Source: Rhizomicrobium sp. (GTDB lineage: Bacteria; Pseudomonadota; Alphaproteobacteria; Micropepsales; Micropepsaceae). Taken from it: DNA of 64,000 nt. Under the pieces are notes generated by a model. That model saw nothing but the letters and a program-made list of their open reading frames with translations. It made no database searches and had not been told where the DNA came from. The position numbers and the translations under genes are program-made. Positions 61,958-64,000 of this stretch are shown here, one piece after another; position 1 is the first letter of the stretch, and every line of letters starts with the position of its first letter. The stretch spans positions 3,301,418 to 3,365,417 of the forward strand of contig JBBCGL010000001.1 in the NCBI GenBank assembly GCA_037200385.1, in the 5' to 3' direction.

Positions 61958-62560
61958 CTACTCCGCGGCGATCTTCTGGTCCGGCCGCATGTAGATCGTG
62001 TTCTTCGGCCGCGCCAGAACCCGGCGGACCATCGGCTCGAACGCCTCCAGCGGCATGGTGTCATAGGCCGGGTCGAACGCGTTCTGGTCGTGGCGGGCGC
62101 AGAACATCGCGGTGCGCTCGAAATGCGGATGGCCGCGGAACTGGTCGCGCATGTCGCGGTCCAGCCCCAGATGATGGAAGAAGTAATAGCCCTGGAAGAT
62201 GCCGTGATGCGCCATCATCCAGAAATTGGCCTCCGACACATAGGGCCGCATGATGGTGGCACCGAGCTCGGCATGGCTGGCCGAGGCCAGGATGTCGCCG
62301 ATGTCGTGCATCAGGGCGCAGACGACATATTCCTCGTCCATCCCATCGCGCTGCGCCAGCGTCGCCGCCTGCAGCGAATGCTCGAGCCGGTCCACCGGAA
62401 AGCCGCCGCAATCGCCCGCGAGCATCCGAAGATGCGCCAGCACGCGATCGGGAAGCGCCTTGTTGAACGACGACGCCGCTGCCGCGATCTTCATCCAGTC
62501 GTCCTTGGTACCCTCGGTCATCGCCTTGAACTGGGCGCGGTCGGCTGGATGTTCGGTCAC
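61958..62560 (-). CDS. HD-domain protein, PhnZ-like (MIOX-type diiron oxygenase fold)
   Basis: 200 residues from a GTG at 62560. HD motif residues: H61 in RLEHSLQAATLA, H85-D86 in CALMHDIGDIL, H97 in SHAELG and H118/H119 in MMAHHGIFQGYYFFHHLG. This spacing matches PhnZ, a mixed-valent diiron oxygenase that cleaves C-P bonds, and related HD oxygenases; the motif set is not specific enough to name the substrate. It overlaps tightly with the TTG-started NTF2-like gene. No phn genes are nearby. Confidence 0.8.
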   Translation of the reverse strand: MTEHPADRAQFKAMTEGTKDDWMKIAAAASSFNKALPDRVLAHLRMLAGDCGGFPVDRLEHSLQAATLAQRDGMDEEYVVCALMHDIGDILASASHAELGATIMRPYVSEANFWMMAHHGIFQGYYFFHHLGLDRDMRDQFRGHPHFERTAMFCARHDQNAFDPAYDTMPLEAFEPMVRRVLARPKNTIYMRPDQKIAAE

Positions 62561-62671
62561 GGCGGAAATCCCTGCTTGGCTGCGCGGAGTTTCCGTCCGG
62601 AAAATCCCAGCGTCAACCGCCGCCACATCCAATTCGGCGCGTCGCACAACGCATGGCTGCGTTCCGCATCC

Positions 62672-63355
62672 TCAATTGCGCGCCGGCGCTTTGAGCGTCC
62701 CCGCGAGCCGTTCGAGCGCTTCCGCCACCGGCTCGGGAGCGGTCAGCATCGCAAGATGGTGCAGCGCAAGCCGCTCGACCGGCCAGCCCGCCGCCGCGAT
62801 CGCATCGGCATCCTGCGCATAGGCGCCGCTCAATTGAAGATAGGCGGCGGGCGTCATCAGGGCCAAGTCGGGCGCGGCTTCCTCGAAATAGGCGAGCGGC
62901 AGGTCCTTCTGCTCGGCGATGAAGGCGGCGCCCATTGCACGATCGGGCAGCAGCGCTTCCATCGCGCCCTTGGGCCACCAGGCATGCCAGGGCGGCAGTC
63001 TTCCCTCCTTGGCAAGGCCGCGCAGCCGCGCACCGAGCTCTTCGGGAACGCCGGCGAACCAGCTGTCGCCGGGATGCGGCAACAGGGCGTCGACCAACAC
63101 AACGCCGTCCAGCGCCGCCAGCGCCGCAATGGCCGGTACCAGCGCGCCGGCGCCGCTATGCGCCACCAGGACGCTCCCCTCCGCGACCGCCGCGGCGGCG
63201 CCGCTGGCCAGCACGGGATAGAACGGCGGCTCTCCCTGCATCAGCGGCGTGAGGTCGGGCATCGCCACCGCATGGCCACGCGCCCGCAGCACGGGCGCCA
63301 GCATCGCCCAGGTCGACGGCCCGACAAGCGGGCTGTGCAGCAGGACGAACTTCAC
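62672..63355 (-). CDS. Alpha/beta hydrolase
   Basis: 227 residues. Short N-terminus, LLHSPLVGPSTWAMLAPVLRARGHAV, nucleophile S67 in VAHSGAGALV, acid and His not clearly placed (a His occurs in LALHHLAMLTAPEP). The single-domain layout resembles small esterases. Function unknown. It lies 111 bases upstream of the HD gene and close after rho on the same strand. Confidence 0.75.
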   Translation of the reverse strand: MKFVLLHSPLVGPSTWAMLAPVLRARGHAVAMPDLTPLMQGEPPFYPVLASGAAAAVAEGSVLVAHSGAGALVPAIAALAALDGVVLVDALLPHPGDSWFAGVPEELGARLRGLAKEGRLPPWHAWWPKGAMEALLPDRAMGAAFIAEQKDLPLAYFEEAAPDLALMTPAAYLQLSGAYAQDADAIAAAGWPVERLALHHLAMLTAPEPVAEALERLAGTLKAPARN

Positions 63356-63360
63356 CCGGC

Positions 63361-64000
<640 letters not shown>

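Overview
This is a GC-rich chromosomal stretch of an alphaproteobacterium, coding densely on both strands. The assignment rests on the RegA/RegB two-component pair with a SenC/SCO gene, an alphaproteobacterial LexA box (GTTC-N7-GTTC) in front of mmcB, and the origin-proximal block mnmE-mnmG-rsmG-parA-parB with parS sites, plus rho. The protein set resembles soil lineages near Rhizomicrobium/Micropepsaceae or Caulobacterales, but the genus cannot be fixed from sequence reading alone. No prophage, intact insertion sequence, CRISPR array or rRNA operon was seen; two tRNA genes are present.

Layout. 1-4.3 kb: the 3' part of a ferritin-like diiron protein, a GNAT acetyltransferase, a methyltransferase with an M24 peptidase, and an SOS-controlled mmcB-mmcQ pair. 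4.4-8.6 kb: redox regulation, with regA, a HAD phosphatase, and regB divergent from senC. 8.6-10.8 kb: a leftward yggT-yggU-folD-VOC operon and tRNA-Ala(CGC). 10.9-17.9 kb: mixed metabolism (PQQ-type sugar dehydrogenase, two SDRs, a crotonase homologue), several small unknown genes, and a second ferritin-like protein that is a close paralogue of the first. 18-24.2 kb: a CHASE2 protein with a degenerate cyclase domain, a VanX-type dipeptidase, an M14-like DUF2817 protein, tRNA-Arg(CCG), a frameshifted lipoprotein and an EF-hand protein. 24.4-29.7 kb: a periplasmic cyclophilin, an OsmC-hydrolase-porin-MFS run and two histone H1-like lysine-rich proteins.

29.7-36.2 kb: methionine sulfoxide repair (msrB plus free-Met-R-SO reductase), mscL, a VanZ-like protein, then the translation cluster rpmI-rplT-pheS-pheT with a palindromic repeat between pheS and pheT. 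36.2-48.5 kb: flavoprotein, S41 protease, MFS, methyltransferase, lepA, retropepsin-like protein, membrane proteins, hisH-hisA. 48.5-54.4 kb: parB-parA-rsmG-mnmG-mnmE and a small DUF6489 protein, with three parS-type sites, which places the window close to the replication origin. 54.5-64 kb: a run of hydrolases and stress or detoxification enzymes (DUF255 thioredoxin-fold protein, dienelactone hydrolase, carboxylesterase, GST, alpha/beta hydrolases, quinone oxidoreductase, NTF2-like, PhnZ-like HD protein), closed by rho, which runs off the right edge.

Most genes are housekeeping or ordinary accessory genes. The least explained items are the SOS operon whose LexA box contains a perfect -10 hexamer, the degenerate CHASE2-cyclase, a small unknown gene under a palindromic operator, a lipoprotein split at a G6 run, a 93-bp element with 12-bp terminal inverted repeats, and the two paralogous diiron proteins.
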